From contig JACDCC010000396.1 in assembly GCA_013694595.1 (NCBI GenBank), positions 1 through 51,130 of the forward strand: a stretch of DNA of 51,130 bases, given 5' to 3'. Numbering within the stretch: the stretch's first letter is position 1; every line of letters begins with the position of its first letter. The stretch is from Chthoniobacterales bacterium (GTDB lineage Bacteria > Verrucomicrobiota > Verrucomicrobiia > Chthoniobacterales > UBA10450). The position numbers and the translations under genes are program-made. The notes under the pieces are model-generated. The model saw nothing but the letters and a program-made list of their open reading frames with translations. It did not search any database and was not told the DNA's origin. Positions 49,703-51,130 of this stretch are shown in pieces.

Positions 49703-51130
49703 CTAGAGTCTGCCCGTCTTCTCGAGCAGTTGGTGGATCGTCTTGATCCGCTGCTTCACACCGCGACTCGTTCCCAGCTTTGCGACGCTCAGATGTAAAC
49801 GCCGGCTCCAGTTCGATGCCGACGCCGTTCCGGGAACGTTGAACCGATCTTTGCGCGCGAGCAGATCGGTAATCATGACGACCGCGATCCACGCTTCGCT
49901 GCGGAAGAGCGCTGCCATCACCGCCGGGTAGAAGTCGCGGTCGAAATCGGTGGCCTCTGTTGGCTCCGGCAGGCCAGCGAACGCAGCAATCTTGGTCAGG
50001 TCCGTCCGCGCCTGTTCACGGGTGGTGCTCTCGTGTTCGAACGCCTCATCCCAACTTGCGCGGATCGACTTGTGATCGTGCGTCGCGTAAGTCGCCACCG
50101 AAACGCGCTGGTATTCATTCCCGGGAATCACCCGGCCGTCAGGATAATTTTCCCACTGCGGAATCTTGAAGCCGGCTATGCCTAACGACTGCAAACTCGG
50201 ACGAACGTAGTTCGGCACCGTGCCGAGATCTTCGCCGACGAGGCGCGTGCTTTCCGCTGCTTTCAGCGCCATCCGAAGGTATTCTTTACCTTCGCGCATG
50301 TTGGCGGCCGCGTGTTCGTGACTCTCATCGTCGCGCGGCGCGAAATGGGGGAACTGGCCGCCGGTGCGCTGCAGCATTTCGTCCCACGAGAGTGGCAGGA
50401 ATTCCGCATTCCGCTGCGGTCGCCATGGGAACGCGTAGATGCGGTAGAAGCCGAGGACGTGATCGATCCGGAAGACGTGGAAGATGCGGCGCACGCCGCG
50501 CACGCGCTGCCGCCACCAGCCGAAGTTGTCGGCGCGCATTCTGTCCCAGCGATAGAGCGGGATTCCCCAGTTTTGACCCCACTTCTGCGTGAACTCGTCG
50601 TCTTTGAAATAAGGCTCCGGTGGAGCGCCGCCGGACCAGTCGAGCGCGAACTGATCCGGTCGCGCAAAGACGTCAGCGCTGTAATAGCTGACGCCAAACG
50701 GAATATCCCCCATTAACGCGACGCCGCGCTCATCGCAGTACGACTTCGCGGCCATCCATTGCGCATAGGCGATCCATTGCACGTAGCGGAAGAACTGTTC
50801 GTGTCGTGCGAAGCGCTCCTGCGCGCCGGGTTCCTGCGCTGTCAACCAGGCGCGCGCGCCTGACACCGAACGATGTTCCTCCGGCCAATAATCCCACGCT
50901 TCGCTGCCGCCGTTCTCCTCCATGAGCGCGCGAAAGAAAACGTAGTCTTCCAGCCACGGCCTCTCTTTCTCGACGAATCCTGCGAACGCCGCGTCGTTGC
51001 TCTGGCCGGCCTCAAAGCGTGCGAAGGCTTTCTCCAGCAGCGCGCGTTTCAATTTCCGCACCTGCGGATAATGCACCGACCCGGAGCGGAGTTTTTTCAG
51101 GTTCGCGCTGGCGAGGACACTGTCGAAGTC
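49703..51130 (-). CDS. malQ: 4-alpha-glucanotransferase (5' partial)
   Basis: GH77 enzyme (amylomaltase/D-enzyme) that transfers alpha-1,4-glucan segments in glycogen or maltodextrin metabolism. The visible 475 codons include the catalytic aspartate in FRIDHVLGFY, the acid/base glutamate in LVGEDLGTVP and the THDHKS block. The N-terminal side shows YPQVRKLKRALLEKAF and DIPFGVSYYSADVF. The frame is open to the right window edge: DFDSVLASANLKKLRSGS reads continuously before the GTG at 51076, so the gene starts outside the window. It ends in the usual C-terminal helix region. Gap 49429-49702 in front of mdh holds only the inverted-repeat element. Confidence 0.95.
   Translation of the reverse strand, partial: DFDSVLASANLKKLRSGSVHYPQVRKLKRALLEKAFARFEAGQSNDAAFAGFVEKERPWLEDYVFFRALMEENGGSEAWDYWPEEHRSVSGARAWLTAQEPGAQERFARHEQFFRYVQWIAYAQWMAAKSYCDERGVALMGDIPFGVSYYSADVFARPDQFALDWSGGAPPEPYFKDDEFTQKWGQNWGIPLYRWDRMRADNFGWWRQRVRGVRRIFHVFRIDHVLGFYRIYAFPWRPQRNAEFLPLSWDEMLQRTGGQFPHFAPRDDESHEHAAANMREGKEYLRMALKAAESTRLVGEDLGTVPNYVRPSLQSLGIAGFKIPQWENYPDGRVIPGNEYQRVSVATYATHDHKSIRASWDEAFEHESTTREQARTDLTKIAAFAGLPEPTEATDFDRDFYPAVMAALFRSEAWIAVVMITDLLARKDRFNVPGTASASNWSRRLHLSVAKLGTSRGVKQRIKTIHQLLEKTGRL

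Overview
This is a GC-rich (about 60%) bacterial chromosomal segment that most resembles a member of the Verrucomicrobiota (PVC group). The reasons are inferential: an exosortase with a C-terminal sorting-signal protein sits beside a very large exopolysaccharide (EPS) locus, the intergenic gaps carry several families of long imperfect palindromes of a kind I associate with this phylum, and the housekeeping genes are scattered among them. No rRNA, tRNA, CRISPR array, transposase or phage gene is visible. Both window ends cut through genes.

Layout. 1-2748 (+): end of a PIG-V-like mannosyltransferase and a UDP-galactopyranose-mutase-like flavoprotein, closed by a strong terminator. 2918-9178 (-): glycine decarboxylase gcvP, threonine deaminase ilvA and a hybrid PAS histidine kinase, separated by inverted-repeat elements. 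9427-14810: an exosortase island made of a TPR membrane protein, a small VPEI-CTERM secreted protein, a divergent exosortase-EpsI fusion, and a convergent secreted protein with discoidin-like domains.

15109-35535 (+): a roughly 20-kb EPS operon. In order it has an outer-membrane barrel, a Wza-like export protein, a Wzc-like tyrosine autokinase, a Wzx flippase, and then a tightly overlapping run of about ten glycosyltransferase genes (one carrying two GT domains), a Wzy-like polymerase and two acyltransferases. Most junctions are ATGA or GTGA stop/start overlaps, so the distal part is probably one translationally coupled mRNA. A 13-codon minicistron with its own Shine-Dalgarno sequence is threaded between two of these genes. 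35587-41725 adds a WcaJ-like initiating sugar transferase (-), an O-antigen-ligase/TPR protein (+), a polyprenol-phosphate-sugar synthase-like GT2 (+) and a GT87 mannosyltransferase (-). Together these can initiate, extend, flip, polymerise, modify and export a complex polysaccharide of the Wzx/Wzy type, and the exosortase would process a surface protein linked to it.

41713-51130 is mostly housekeeping: gatC-gatA behind two uncharacterised tail-anchored coiled-coil proteins, a two-domain methyltransferase, an RlmI-type rRNA methyltransferase, purC, an NTF2-like protein, malate dehydrogenase and malQ (5' end outside the window). The most notable observations are the exosortase island, a sequence motif shared upstream of the sorting-signal gene and the EPS operon, the 13-codon minicistron, and inverted repeats that abut or replace the control regions of functional genes (wzx, and rlmI/purC).
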